Shown here piece by piece: positions 8,754-17,698 of a stretch of 64,000 nt of DNA. This DNA is from CAIWHR01 sp963779805. Its GTDB lineage: Bacteria; Pseudomonadota; Gammaproteobacteria; Burkholderiales; Casimicrobiaceae. A program made the position numbers and the translations under genes. The stretch spans positions 248,001-312,000 of the forward strand of contig CAVZZN010000007.1 of NCBI GenBank assembly GCA_963779805.1, written 5' to 3'. The notes under the pieces were generated by a model, which worked only from the letters and a program-made list of their open reading frames with translations, did no database searches and had not been told where the DNA came from. How positions within the stretch are numbered: the stretch's first letter is position 1; each line of letters starts with the position of its first letter.

Positions 8754-11700
8754 ATGCTCCCCGCCTACGCCGAGCTCCACTGCCTGTCGAACTTCACCTT
8801 CCTGCGCGGGGCCTCGCACCCGGAGGAGCTGGTCGAGCGCGCGCAGGCGCTGGGCTACAGCGCGCTTGCCATCACCGACGAATGCTCGCTCGCCGGCGTG
8901 GTGCGCGCGCATCTTGCCGCGAAGGATCTCGCACCTGCCGCTCGTCATCGGCAGCGAGCTCGCGCTCGAGGACGGCGTGCGCGTGGTGCTGCTCGCGACC
9001 GATCGCACGAGCTACGGCAATCTCGCCGCAACTCATCACCCGCGGCCGGCGCAACGCGAGCAAGGGCACGTACCGGCTCACGCGCGCCGACGTCGCGGCG
9101 CTCGGCGAAGGCCTGCTCGCGTTGTGGATTGCCCCCGCCGACCCCGATGCCGCGACTGCGCTCGAGCACGGCCTCTGGGTGGCGCAGACGTTCGCCGGAC
9201 GCGCGTGGCTCGCCGCGGGCCTGTTCGTGGCCGCCCGCGATCGCGCCCGGCGCCTGCGCTACGAGGCGCTGGCCGAGGCCGCGCACCTGCCCATCGCCGC
9301 CACCGGCGACGTGCACATGCACGTACGCGCACGCCGTGCGCTGCAGGACACGCTCACGGCCATCCGCCTGCGCCGGCCGCTTGCCGAATGCGGCCATGCG
9401 CTGCATCCCAACGGCGAGCGCCACCTGCGCTCGCGCGGGCGCCTTGCCACCCTCTACCCTGCCGCGTGGCTCGGGGAAACCGTGCGCATTGCACGGCGCT
9501 GCACGTTCTCGCTGGACGAGCTGCGTTACGAATATCCGGAGGAGATCGTGCCGCCGGGCGCCACGGCAACCTCGCATCTGCGCGCGCTGGTCGAGGAAGG
9601 CCTCGTGCGCCGCTTCGGCTCGACGGACAACGTCACTGCCGAGGTGCGCGCGCTGATCGAGCACGAGCTCGCGCTGATCGCCGAGCTCTCCTACGAGCCG
9701 TACTTCCTCACCGTGCACGACATCGTCGCGTTCGCCCGCAGCAAGGAGATCCTCTGCCAGGGCCGCGGCTCGGCCGCCAATTCGGCGGTGTGCTACGCGC
9801 TCGGCATCACGGAGGTGGATCCCTCGCGCATGAGCATGCTGTTCGAGCGCTTCATCTCGCGCGAGCGCAACGAGCCGCCCGACATCGACGTCGACTTCGA
9901 GCACGAGCGGCGCGAGGAAGTGATCCAGTACGTCTACGGCAAGTACGGCCGCGATCGCGCCGCGCTCGCCGCGACGGTCATCACCTATCGCCCGAAGAGC
10001 GCGATCCGCGACGTCGGCAAGGCGCTCGGGCTCGATCTCGCGCAGGTCGATCGCCTCGCCGGCGTGCTCGGCTGGTGGGAGGGCCGCACCATCGCGCCCG
10101 AGCGCATCCGCGAAGCGGGCTTCGATCCCGAAAGTCCCGTGATCGCGCGCCTGGTGACGCTCGTGAACGAGCTGCTGGGCTTCCCGCGCCATCTCTCGCA
10201 GCACGTCGGCGGCTTCGTGATCGCGCGCGGGCTGCTGGAGCGCATGGTGCCGGTCGAGAACGCGGCGATGACAGACCGCACCGTCATCCAGTGGGACAAG
10301 GACGATCTCGACGCGCTCGGGCTGCTCAAGGTCGACTGCCTCGCGCTCGGCATGCTCACCGCGATCCGCAAGGCGCTCGATCTCGTCGGCGGCTTCCGCG
10401 GCAAGGCGATGCGCATGCAGGACATCCCCGCCGAGGATCCCGGCCGTGTACGAGATGACGCAACACGCCGACACGATCGGCGTGTTCCAGATCGAGTCGC
10501 GCGCGCAGCAGGCGATGCTGCCGCGATTGAAGCCCGTGTGCTTCTACGATTTCGTGATCGAAGTGGCGATCGTGCGTCCCGGCCCGATCCAGGGCGGCAT
10601 GATCCATCCCTACCTGCGGCGAAGGCAGGGGCTCGAGCCGGTCACCTATCCGAGCGACGACGTGCGCAGCGTGCTCGAGCGCACGCTCGGCGTGCCGATC
10701 TTCCAGGAGCAGGTGATGCAGCTCGCGATCGTCGCGGCCGGGTTCTCGCCGGGCGAAGCGGATCAGCTGCGGCGCTCCATGGCGGCGTGGCGACGACGCG
10801 GCGGGCTCGACAAGTTCGAGACGCGCCTCATGGACGGCATGCGCGAGCGCGGCTACGCGCAGACGTTCGCGCGCCAGGTCTGCCAGCAGATCCAGGGTTT
10901 CGGCGAGTACGGATTCCCCGAATCGCATTCGGCGTCGTTCGCGCTGCTCGTGTACGTGTCGGCGTGGTTGAAGCGCCACGAGCCGGCGGCGTTCTGCGCG
11001 GCGCTCGTCAACTCGCAGCCGATGGGCTTCTACGCGCCCGCGCAGCTCGTGCAGGATGCGCGGCGACACGGCGTCGAGGTGCGCCCGATCGACGTCGCGA
11101 CGAGCGACTGGGACTGCACGCTCGAACCCGTTGTCCCGAACCATGGCTCGGGACGATGGGACAGCGCCGGACCGGACACCGCGGCACCTGCGTTGCGCCT
11201 CGGGCTGCGGCTCGTGGCCGGGCTCTCGCACGCCGGCGCGCAGCGCATCATGAACGCGAGGCGCGAAGCTCCGCTGCGCGACGTGGCGGATCTCGCGCGC
11301 CGCGCAGGTCTCGACCGGCGCGATCTCGATCGCCTCGCCGATGCCGGCGCACTTGCAACGCTCGCCGGCCATCGTCACGCCGCGGTGTGGGAAGTCGCAG
11401 GCGCGCAACGTCTCCCGCCGCTGCTCGACGACAGCACGATCGACGATGACACGCCGGCGCTCGCGGTGCCCACCGAAGGCCAGGACATCAGCGCCGACTA
11501 TCGCACCACCGGCCTCACGCTGCGCCGCCATCCCGTCGCGCTGTTGCGCACCCGGCTCGCGCGGCGGCGGATGATCACCGCCGCGACGCTCGCGCAGTCA
11601 CCTCATGGCCGGCTCGTGCGCGTCGCGGGACTCGTGATCGGCCGGCAGCGGCCCGATACCGCGAGCGGGGTGATCTTCGTGACGCTCGAGGACGAGACCG

Positions 11701-11891
11701 GCGCGATCAACGTGATCGTGTGGCGCGATCTCGCGGATCGCCAGCGGCGCGAGCTCCTCGGCTCGCGCCTGCTCGCGGTGTACGGCACCGTCGAGCGCGA
11801 GGGCGAGGTGGTGCACGTGGTGGGCGGACGTCTCGCCGATCTCTCCGCGATGCTCGGCGAGTTGCGTGCGCGCTCGCGCGACTTCCACTGA
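8754..11891 (+). CDS. dnaE2: DnaE2, error-prone DNA polymerase III alpha-type subunit; three frameshifts
   Basis: About 1044 residues after correction, the usual DnaE2 length. The PHP-domain start is AYAELHCLSNFTFLRGASHP. The polymerase core includes CQGRGSAANSAVCYALGIT and PPDIDVDFEHERREEVIQY, whose acidic residues correspond to the C-family catalytic aspartates. An OB fold lies near the C-terminus (VRVAGLVIGRQRPDTASGV). Surplus bases near 8931, 9028 and 10441 break the frame. Deleting each restores continuous homology (for example NLAQLITRGRRNASKGTY and EDPAVYEMTQHADT). Expected partner of ImuA/ImuB in damage-induced mutagenesis. No Shine-Dalgarno sequence is visible before the ATG. Confidence 0.92.
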
Positions 11892-11989
11892 TCACCGCGG
11901 CGACGGCGCGAGCGCGCGTCCGGATGCGTGACGCGGCGTGCGCACGAAGGCGGCGCGCACAACTTGCGCGCGCACCGCAGATACGCGGC

Positions 11990-12238
11990 TCAGTTCGAGT
12001 AGCTGCCGAACTTGCGATCGTGCGCGGGCAACGGCGGTGCATGCACGCGCATCACCGCGGCGGTACGGTTCTCCACGCCGAGCTTGAGGTACACGTGCTC
12101 GAGATGTTTCTGCACGGTGCGCACGCTGCGCCCGAGAATCGCTGCGATCTGGCCGTCGGTCTTGCCCGCGGCAACCCATTGCAGGATCTCGTGCTCGCGC
12201 GAGGTGAGGCGTACTGGAGCGGACTGTGTGGTCGCCAT
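11990..12238 (-). CDS. Stand-alone LuxR-type helix-turn-helix protein
   Basis: An 82-residue protein made almost entirely of a GerE/LuxR DNA-binding domain (LTSREHEILQWVAAGKTDGQ, then SVRTVQKHLEHVYLKLGVEN). No receiver or ligand-binding domain precedes it. The ATG at 12238 with a G-rich upstream box is preferred; an in-frame start at 12280 would add 14 residues. Such single-domain regulators often act with a partner or on one nearby target. Its upstream region, shared with the divergent DUF1059 gene, contains two GTATACGG elements. Confidence 0.75.
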   Translation of the reverse strand: MATTQSAPVRLTSREHEILQWVAAGKTDGQIAAILGRSVRTVQKHLEHVYLKLGVENRTAAVMRVHAPPLPAHDRKFGSYSN

Positions 12239-12283
12239 CGCGTGTCCCCCCGAGAAGCGGATCAGGGCGCATCTACGCAAGAA

Positions 12284-12324
12284 TGCGTATACGGGCCCCG
12301 ATGTCCGTCTGCGAGAGTATACGG
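12284..12324. promoter_or_regulatory. Pair of GTATACGG elements, half-sites of the lexA/dnaE2 operator
   Basis: TGCGTATACGG at 12284-12294 repeats an 11-bp stretch of the lexA operator (250-260) exactly. A second GTATACGG lies at 12317-12324, 30 bp (about three helical turns) away. The left arms are degenerate. They sit between the divergent luxR-type and DUF1059 genes. Confidence 0.4.
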
Positions 12325-12381
12325 CCGCTGTTGCAACTTGGAAGCGGTACGCAAGACCCTGTTACCGGAGAGGAGATTCCG

Positions 12382-12573
12382 ATGCGCAAGTACATCGATT
12401 GCCGAAACTACCCGAGCGACATCAAGTGCACGGTTGCGTTGGCGGCGGACACCGACCGGGAGCTCATCGAAGCCGCCGTGCAGCATGCCGTCACCGTGCA
12501 CAAGCATCAGGACACCCCGGAGCTGCGCACGATGCTGACGAGCGCCATGCGCGAGGGCAGTCCGCCGGCGTAA
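12382..12573 (+). CDS. DUF1059 small protein
   Basis: 63 residues, starting MRKYIDCRNYPSDIKCTVAL. A strong GGAGAGGAG ribosome-binding site at 12367-12375 fixes the start at 12382. The Cys-rich start and the A-D-T-D-x-E-L-x-E-A-A pattern match DUF1059 (small MoaF/ferredoxin-like proteins of unknown function). It is divergent from the stand-alone LuxR-type gene, which may regulate it. Confidence 0.75.
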   Translation: MRKYIDCRNYPSDIKCTVALAADTDRELIEAAVQHAVTVHKHQDTPELRTMLTSAMREGSPPA

Positions 12574-12638
12574 GGGGACATGCGGGCTGCGCGGGAGGCG
12601 CAGTCCGCCGGACGCTGCGCTGGATCCGCGCTGCGGGC

Positions 12639-13657
12639 CTAGGCAATCACCGGGCAGGCCGCGGCCGGCGGCTGCTGCGCCTTGGCCGTGGCCACGCGCG
12701 CGGCATCGGGCAGCGCCACGCCGTTCTTCACCGCGGTGATCTCCGCAAGGATCGACACCGCGATCTCGGGCGGCGTGCGACTGCCGATGTAAAGGCCGAT
12801 GGGGCCGTGCAGCCGTGCGATCTGCGCGTCGCCGAGATCGAATTCCTTGAGGCGCTCGCGCCGCTTGGCGTTGTTGGCGCGCGAGCCCAGTGGCGCCGAC
12901 GTAGAACGCCGGGGACTTCAGCGCTTCCATGAGCGCCAGATCGTCGAGCTTCGGGTCGTGCGTGAGCGCTACGACCGCGCAGCGCTCGTCGAGCTTCATG
13001 GCGTGCACCGTGTCGTCGGGCATGCCCTTCACGAGCATCACGCCCGCCACGTCCCACGTGTCCGCGTATTCCTCGCGCGGATCGCACACCGTGACGTGGT
13101 AATCGAGGCCGATCGCGATCTGGGCCAGATATTTCGACAGCTGGGACGCTCCGATCACCAGCATGCGGTAGCGCGGGCCGTGAACCGTGGTCAGGACGCG
13201 GCCATCGAACTGCAGGCCGTCGGTGGCGCGGGCGGACCCAGGGTTGCTTCGCCCGTCTCGAGGTCGAGTCGCCGGGCTACGAGCCGGCCCTCCCCGATCC
13301 GGCGCGAGCACATCCGACCACCGTGACGCGCGCCGACAGCGGCTCCAGCACGAGCTGGATGGTGCCGCCGCACGGCAAGCCGAAGCGGCGCGCCTCGTCG
13401 GCGGAGATGCCGTACGTGACGGCCTCGCACTTGGTCGTCGTCATGCCCAGGCGGCGCACGCGATCGACGAGGTCGTCCTCGATGCACCCGCCCGACACGG
13501 ATCCTTCCACGACGCCGTCGTCCCGGATGGCGAGCATCGCGCCTTCCGGACGCGGGGAGCTGCCCCAGGTGCGCACGACGGTGACGAGCAGCACCTTGCG
13601 GCCCGCAGCAACCCATTCGGTGCTGCGTTTCAGGACTTCGAGATCGACGCTATCCAT
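12639..13657 (-). CDS. XdhC/CoxI-family molybdenum-cofactor insertion protein; heavily frameshifted
   Basis: Start ATG at 13657 (MDSVDLEVLKRSTEW). The XdhC N-domain is clear (VVRTWGSSPRPEGAMLAI, SVSGGCIEDDLVDRVR), followed by the C-terminal Rossmann part (YRMLVIGASQLSKYLAQIAI, VVALTHDPKLDDLALMEAL, GPIGLYIGSRTPPEIAVSIL). Four frame breaks are needed: surplus bases near 13302, 13292 and 12891, and one missing base near 13240. The net length of 3n+2 agrees. XdhC proteins bind and sulfurate molybdenum cofactor for xanthine-dehydrogenase-type enzymes; no such enzyme is in this window. It is either a decaying gene or a poorly sequenced one. Confidence 0.78.
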
Positions 13658-13797
13658 GGACACCTCGCACGACCAGGCCCCGCCATTCTACGCCGGCGGT
13701 AGTGCGCGAAAAGCGCGGCTGGGCGGTCGTGCCGGCCGCTTCGTCGTTCGGGACCGATGTCGAGAACATGGCGTGCTGAACAACCGGGTTTTGCGCA

Positions 13798-14399
13798 TCA
13801 GCTGAGGTTGGCGATGAAGTTCGCGAGGTTCTCGATGTCCTCGTCGGACAGCGTGCCGGCCACGCTCGTCATGTTGCCCGCGTCGTTGGTGCGCCGCCGC
13901 GCCTTGAAGTCCTTGAGCTGCTTCACGACGTAATCGTAGTTCTGCCCGGCCACCCGCGGGATCTCGTTCTGGCCGGAGAAGCCGCCGAGGTGGCACATCG
14001 CGCACAGCACCTCGTCGGCCTTCTTGCGGCCCGCGGCGACCTTCTGCGGAGTCGGCCTTGAAATTGTTGGGCGTCGGCTTCTGCGCCGCGAAATAGCTCG
14101 CCAGCGCGAGCATCTCGTCCTTGCGTCAGATCCTTCGCAACGGGCGACATCTGCTCGTCCTTGCGCCGGCCCTCGTTGAAATCCTTGAGCTGCAGATAGA
14201 TGTAACGGGCCGTTGGCCGGCGAGAATCGGATAGAGCCCCGTACGCATTGCCGTTGGGCCCGTGACACGCCTCGCATACGGCCGCCTTGGCCGGAGCCGC
14301 CGGCGCGCCCGAGGCTCCGGTCTGCGCCAACGCATGCGTGGCAAGGGCAAGCATGCCCGCGGCAAGGAGACACGACGAACGCTTCGCGATCACTTCCAC
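13798..14399 (-). CDS. Diheme cytochrome c (c4-like), probable electron acceptor of the quinoprotein; frameshifted
   Basis: GTG start at 14399 with a signal peptide (about 1-25, ending THALAQ). Two heme-attachment motifs are present, CEACH and CAMCH, with candidate axial methionines in EQMSPVAKDL and GNMTSVAGTL, as in cytochrome c4. Four frame breaks occur, near 14237 (+1), 14215 (-1), 14128 (+1) and 14052 (+1). After correction the reading is continuous: LYPILAGQRPRYIYLQLKDF, DEMLALASYFAAQKPTPNNF, then KVAAGRKKADEVLCAMCH. It lies directly downstream of the PQQ dehydrogenase but beyond a strong terminator. Confidence 0.83.
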
Positions 14400-14425
14400 C
14401 TCGACAAAGAAGCTTCAACCTCGTC

Positions 14426-14460
14426 AAAAAAACGGCCACCCCGTCGGAACGGAGTGGCCG
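14426..14460 (-). terminator. Rho-independent terminator of the PQQ dehydrogenase gene
   Basis: On the minus strand CGGCCACTCCGT and ACGGGGTGGCCG form a 12-bp stem (one G-T pair) with a TCCG loop, followed by seven T residues. It lies 20 bp after the dehydrogenase stop codon. This is the clearest intrinsic terminator in the window. Confidence 0.88.
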
Positions 14461-14479
14461 GGACGTTTGAAAGTTCAGC

Positions 14480-16210
14480 TTACGGCAGCGCGAACACGTA
14501 CACGCTGTTGCCGCGCTTGGCGTCGATCTGGTTGTTGCCACCGGCCGCAACCGCGACGTACTGCTTGCCCTTGATGGTATAGCTCACGGCGGGCGCATTG
14601 ACGCCGGCGCCGCAGTTGAACTTCCACAGCTCCTTGCCGCTTTGCGCGTCGAAGGCCTTGAACCAGCCGTTCGCCTCGCCGTTGAACACGACGTCGCCTG
14701 CCGTCGCGAGCACGCCGCCGATGAGCGGCTGCGGCGTCTTCGCCCCCCACGCCACCTTGCCGGTATCGAGGTTCACCGCAACCAGACGCCCCCACTGCTC
14801 CTCGCTCGGGATCGTCTTGAACGCGCCGCCGAGCCAGAGCTTGGAGCCGCCCGGATACTGCGCTTCCTCGACGTGATACGTCATCGGCTGATGCAGGTTG
14901 GCGGCGTAGGCCAGGCGCAGCTTCGGATTCACGGCCATCGGCGACCACTCCACGCCGCCGTTCGCGCCCGGAAGCATGCGCGCACCCTCTTTGGTCGGCA
15001 GCACCCACATGTTCTCTTGCGGGATCATCGCTTCCGAGAAGCGGATGAGCTTGCCGGTGTTGCGGTCGTTGACGTAGATCTGCCCGGTCTTGCCGCCGTG
15101 GATCACGACGTCGACCATCTTGCCGCTCTTGTCCTTCGCCTGCGTGAGGATCGGCGGGCTGACGGCGTCGAGGTCCCACACGTCGTGCGCGATGTACTGG
15201 AAGTGCCACTTGTACGTGCCCTTGTCGAGGTCGATCGCGACCATCGAGTCGGTGTACAGGTTGTCGCCCGGGCGGATGGCACCGTAGAGGTCCGGCGACG
15301 GATTCCCCACCACGAAGAAAACGGTGCGCGACTTGCGATCGATCGCCGGCGTCATCCACACGCCGCCGCCGAGCGTCTGATAGAACGAGCTGTCCTTCGC
15401 GAAGGCGGCTTTCTCGGCTGCGATGTCGCGGTGCATGTCGCGACCGGTGGCGTCCTTCGGGTCCCACGTGCCTTCGTGCCCCTTCTCGGGGATCGTGTAG
15501 AACGTCCACAGCAGCTTGCCGTCTTTGGCGTCGTACGCCTTCACGAAGCCGCGGATGCCGTACTCGCCGCCGTTGGTGCCGATCAGCACCTTGTCCTCGA
15601 CGACGGTGGGCGCCATCGTTTCGGAGTAGCCCTTTTCCGGATCGGCGATCTGCGTCTCCCACAGCAGCTTGCCGGTCTTGGCATCGAGCGCGACCAGCTT
15701 GGCGTCGAGCGTGCCCATGAACAGGCGGTCGCCACTCACGGCGACGCCGCGATTGTTGGGACCGCAGCAGAACGTGGTGATCGGCCCCATCTTGTGCTTG
15801 TAGTGCCAGAACTCCTCGCCCGTGACCGCATCGATCGCGTAGACGTGGTTGTAGGAGGTGGTGAGGAACATCACGCCGTTGACGACGATCGGCGCGGTCT
15901 CCATCGACTCCAGCACGGCGGTCTGGAACACGAACGCCGGCTTGAGCTTGCCGACGTTGCTGCGGTTGATCTGCGTGCCCGGGTAGTAGCGCGTCTGTTC
16001 GTAGCTGCCGTTGGGATGCAGCCAGTTGGCCCGCTCTTTCGCCGCGCCATCGAGCATCGCCTGCGATACGGGCGCGAGTGCCTTCGACATCGGCCGCGCG
16101 GTGGTCGTGGCGCCGCCGCTCACCTCCGCTGCACCTTGCGCGCTTGCCGCCCCGGCGAACGCGAGCAATGCGACCGTGGCCAACACCGTTCCGGTCATCT
16201 CTGGTTTCAT
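14480..16210 (-). CDS. PQQ-dependent alcohol dehydrogenase, periplasmic quinoprotein
   Basis: 576 residues from the ATG at 16210, which has a GGAGGAG box. The signal peptide is about 1-24 (LLAFAGAASAQG). It is an eight-bladed PQQ propeller with the characteristic vicinal disulfide Cys148-Cys149 (TFCCGPNN). Metal/PQQ ligands are recognisable as Glu216 (GGEYGIRG), Asn303 (VGNPSPD) and catalytic Asp346 (HDVWDLDAVSPP). Asp348, two residues on, is the extra acid associated with lanthanide-dependent XoxF/PedH enzymes. No C-terminal heme domain is present, so electrons probably leave through a separate cytochrome such as the c4-like one downstream. The gene is intact, unlike most of its neighbours. 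The substrate is not determined. Confidence 0.9.
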   Translation of the reverse strand: MKPEMTGTVLATVALLAFAGAASAQGAAEVSGGATTTARPMSKALAPVSQAMLDGAAKERANWLHPNGSYEQTRYYPGTQINRSNVGKLKPAFVFQTAVLESMETAPIVVNGVMFLTTSYNHVYAIDAVTGEEFWHYKHKMGPITTFCCGPNNRGVAVSGDRLFMGTLDAKLVALDAKTGKLLWETQIADPEKGYSETMAPTVVEDKVLIGTNGGEYGIRGFVKAYDAKDGKLLWTFYTIPEKGHEGTWDPKDATGRDMHRDIAAEKAAFAKDSSFYQTLGGGVWMTPAIDRKSRTVFFVVGNPSPDLYGAIRPGDNLYTDSMVAIDLDKGTYKWHFQYIAHDVWDLDAVSPPILTQAKDKSGKMVDVVIHGGKTGQIYVNDRNTGKLIRFSEAMIPQENMWVLPTKEGARMLPGANGGVEWSPMAVNPKLRLAYAANLHQPMTYHVEEAQYPGGSKLWLGGAFKTIPSEEQWGRLVAVNLDTGKVAWGAKTPQPLIGGVLATAGDVVFNGEANGWFKAFDAQSGKELWKFNCGAGVNAPAVSYTIKGKQYVAVAAGGNNQIDAKRGNSVYVFALP

Positions 16211-16296
16211 GGTTTCTCCTCCTTGGGGTTGCTGCACCGCACATGCGCACGTCCGCGCGGATCTCCCGGGGATGCTGCGTCTGGTGCGTGCCGTGC

Positions 16297-16325
16297 GTTA
16301 TATTCCAAGTTCCGTGCGCTTGCAA
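16297..16325 (-). promoter_or_regulatory. Probable sigma-70 promoter of the PQQ dehydrogenase gene
   Basis: On the minus strand, TTGCAA (16325-16320) and TATAAC (16302-16297) are separated by exactly 17 bp, about 90 bp before the ATG. A plus-strand TATATT (16299-16304) in the same AT-rich spot could serve the divergent ankyrin gene. Confidence 0.5.
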
Positions 16326-16373
16326 CGGCGCCGGGTTCCCGCCACCACTTCAAGGAATTCGAAAGGTTCGTCC

Positions 16374-17021
16374 ATGCGCCGCACCCTCGCTGCCACTGCC
16401 CTCGCCCTGCTGTTTGCCGTGCCCGTCGTTCGAGCCGACGACGACATCGCCGTGAACGCCCGCCTTTTGATCGCGGCGCGCACCGGCGACGCGGGCGGCG
16501 TGCAGCGAGCGCTGCACGACGGCGCCGTGGTCGACTCGCGCAACCGGCTCGGCGAGACGGCGCTCGTCATCGCGCTGAAGAAGAACGACACCGCGCTCGC
16601 GCGCGCGATGCTCGACGCCGGGGCTAACGTGAACGTCGCCGCGGTCAACGGCATCACGCCGCTCATGGCGGCCGCGTACGGCGGGCAGGTCGAGATCGTG
16701 CGCGCGCTGCTCGAGCGCGGCGCTCACACCGATCCCGCGGATCGCATCGGCAAGACGGCGATCGTGTACGCGGCCGGCGAAGGCCACACGGAAGTCGTGA
16801 AGCAGCTGCTGCAACGGGGCGTCGATCCGAACGCGGTCTACCGCAACGATCTGACCGCCCTCATGTGGGCGGCGGGATATGGTCACGCCGATACGGTGAA
16901 GGCGCTGCTCGAGGCCGGTGCGCGTGCGGACCTCAAGGACAATCGCGGCAAGACAGCGCTCGACATGGCGCACGAGTACCACCACGACAGCACCGCCGGG
17001 CTGCTCGTTGCCGCGCACTGA
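16374..17021 (+). CDS. Periplasmic ankyrin-repeat protein
   Basis: 215 residues with a signal peptide (MRRTLAATALALLFAVPVVRA). About five ankyrin repeats follow from residue 28, shown by recurring G-x-T-x-L/I...AA..G...V...LL..GA motifs (NGITPLMAAAYGGQVEIVRA, RNDLTALMWAAGYGHADTVK). The repeats suggest a protein-binding role. It is divergent from the PQQ dehydrogenase over a 163-bp shared promoter region, so co-regulation is plausible but unproven. Confidence 0.85.
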   Translation: MRRTLAATALALLFAVPVVRADDDIAVNARLLIAARTGDAGGVQRALHDGAVVDSRNRLGETALVIALKKNDTALARAMLDAGANVNVAAVNGITPLMAAAYGGQVEIVRALLERGAHTDPADRIGKTAIVYAAGEGHTEVVKQLLQRGVDPNAVYRNDLTALMWAAGYGHADTVKALLEAGARADLKDNRGKTALDMAHEYHHDSTAGLLVAAH

Positions 17022-17050
17022 ACCCCCGCGGCCCGCGGCCCCGCGCATAT

Positions 17051-17079
17051 CCCTCGCGCACCGTCGAATCACGCGAGGG
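17051..17079. terminator. Inverted repeat between convergent ankyrin and cytochrome b561 genes
   Basis: CCCTCGCG (17051-17058) and CGCGAGGG (17072-17079) form a perfect 8-bp stem with a 13-nt loop in the 110-bp gap between two convergent genes. There is no T-run, so a bidirectional terminator is plausible only. Confidence 0.4.
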
Positions 17080-17131
17080 CAGCACCGGTGCGGGTTGGAT
17101 GGTGGTCTGCCCCGCCTGCGTCAGCGCCGCG

Positions 17132-17698
17132 TTATCGAGCGCGATGCCGGCGCCACCCCATGCGCGCAATGAGCTGCGGCCCGCTTTCGTAGGCGTGCTT
17201 GACTACCGCCGCGACGTGCAGGGCGACGGCGAACGCGAGCATCCAGCCAAGCACGAGGTGAGCCACGCTCATGAGCTCTTTGAGCTGCTCGTGCTTGGCC
17301 GCCCACGCCGGCAGGGTCATGCCGAAGTACCTGACCGGATATCCGCTGAAGGCCGATCCCAGATAGCCCGCGAGCGGCAGCCCGATCAGCACCGCATACA
17401 GCAGCGCGTGGTTGGCGCGCGCCGCGATTTGCTGCCAGTGCGGCATGGGCGGCAGCGCGGGCGGTGGGTGCAGCGCGCGCCAGGCAAGGCGCACGAGCAT
17501 GAGCGCGAGAATCGTGAGGCCCACCGACTTGTGCAGATTGAAGGCATCCACGCGCGGTCCCACGGGCTGCTTCGCGATCGACTGCATCCACCAGCCCCAG
17601 AAGAACTGCACGCCGACCATCGCGGCGATCAGCCAGTGCAGCAGCACCGACGTGCGCGTGTAGCGCTCAGAACCGTGCAGAGGCGCTGATGCCGGCAA
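17132..17698 (-). CDS. Cytochrome b561 family membrane protein
   Basis: About 188 residues, four membrane helices. Heme-ligand histidines are visible in SVLLHWLIA, FNLHKSVGL, ARANHALLY and SVAHLVLGW. No ATG fits; the best start is the TTG at 17698, which overlaps the end of the upstream TonB-receptor gene by 32 bp, giving MPASAPLHGSERYTRTSVLL. Bacterial COG3038 cytochromes b561 carry electrons between quinones and periplasmic partners. Its position after a TonB-dependent receptor suggests a role in reduction of an imported metal or in the quinoprotein electron chain; both are inference. Confidence 0.82.
   Translation of the reverse strand: MPASAPLHGSERYTRTSVLLHWLIAAMVGVQFFWGWWMQSIAKQPVGPRVDAFNLHKSVGLTILALMLVRLAWRALHPPPALPPMPHWQQIAARANHALLYAVLIGLPLAGYLGSAFSGYPVRYFGMTLPAWAAKHEQLKELMSVAHLVLGWMLAFAVALHVAAVVKHAYESGPQLIARMGWRRHRAR

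Noticed and set aside
10400..10480. Programmed frameshifting in dnaE2
   Set aside because: Three separate surplus bases with no slippery heptamer or conserved structure; the same type of error affects many other genes nearby.
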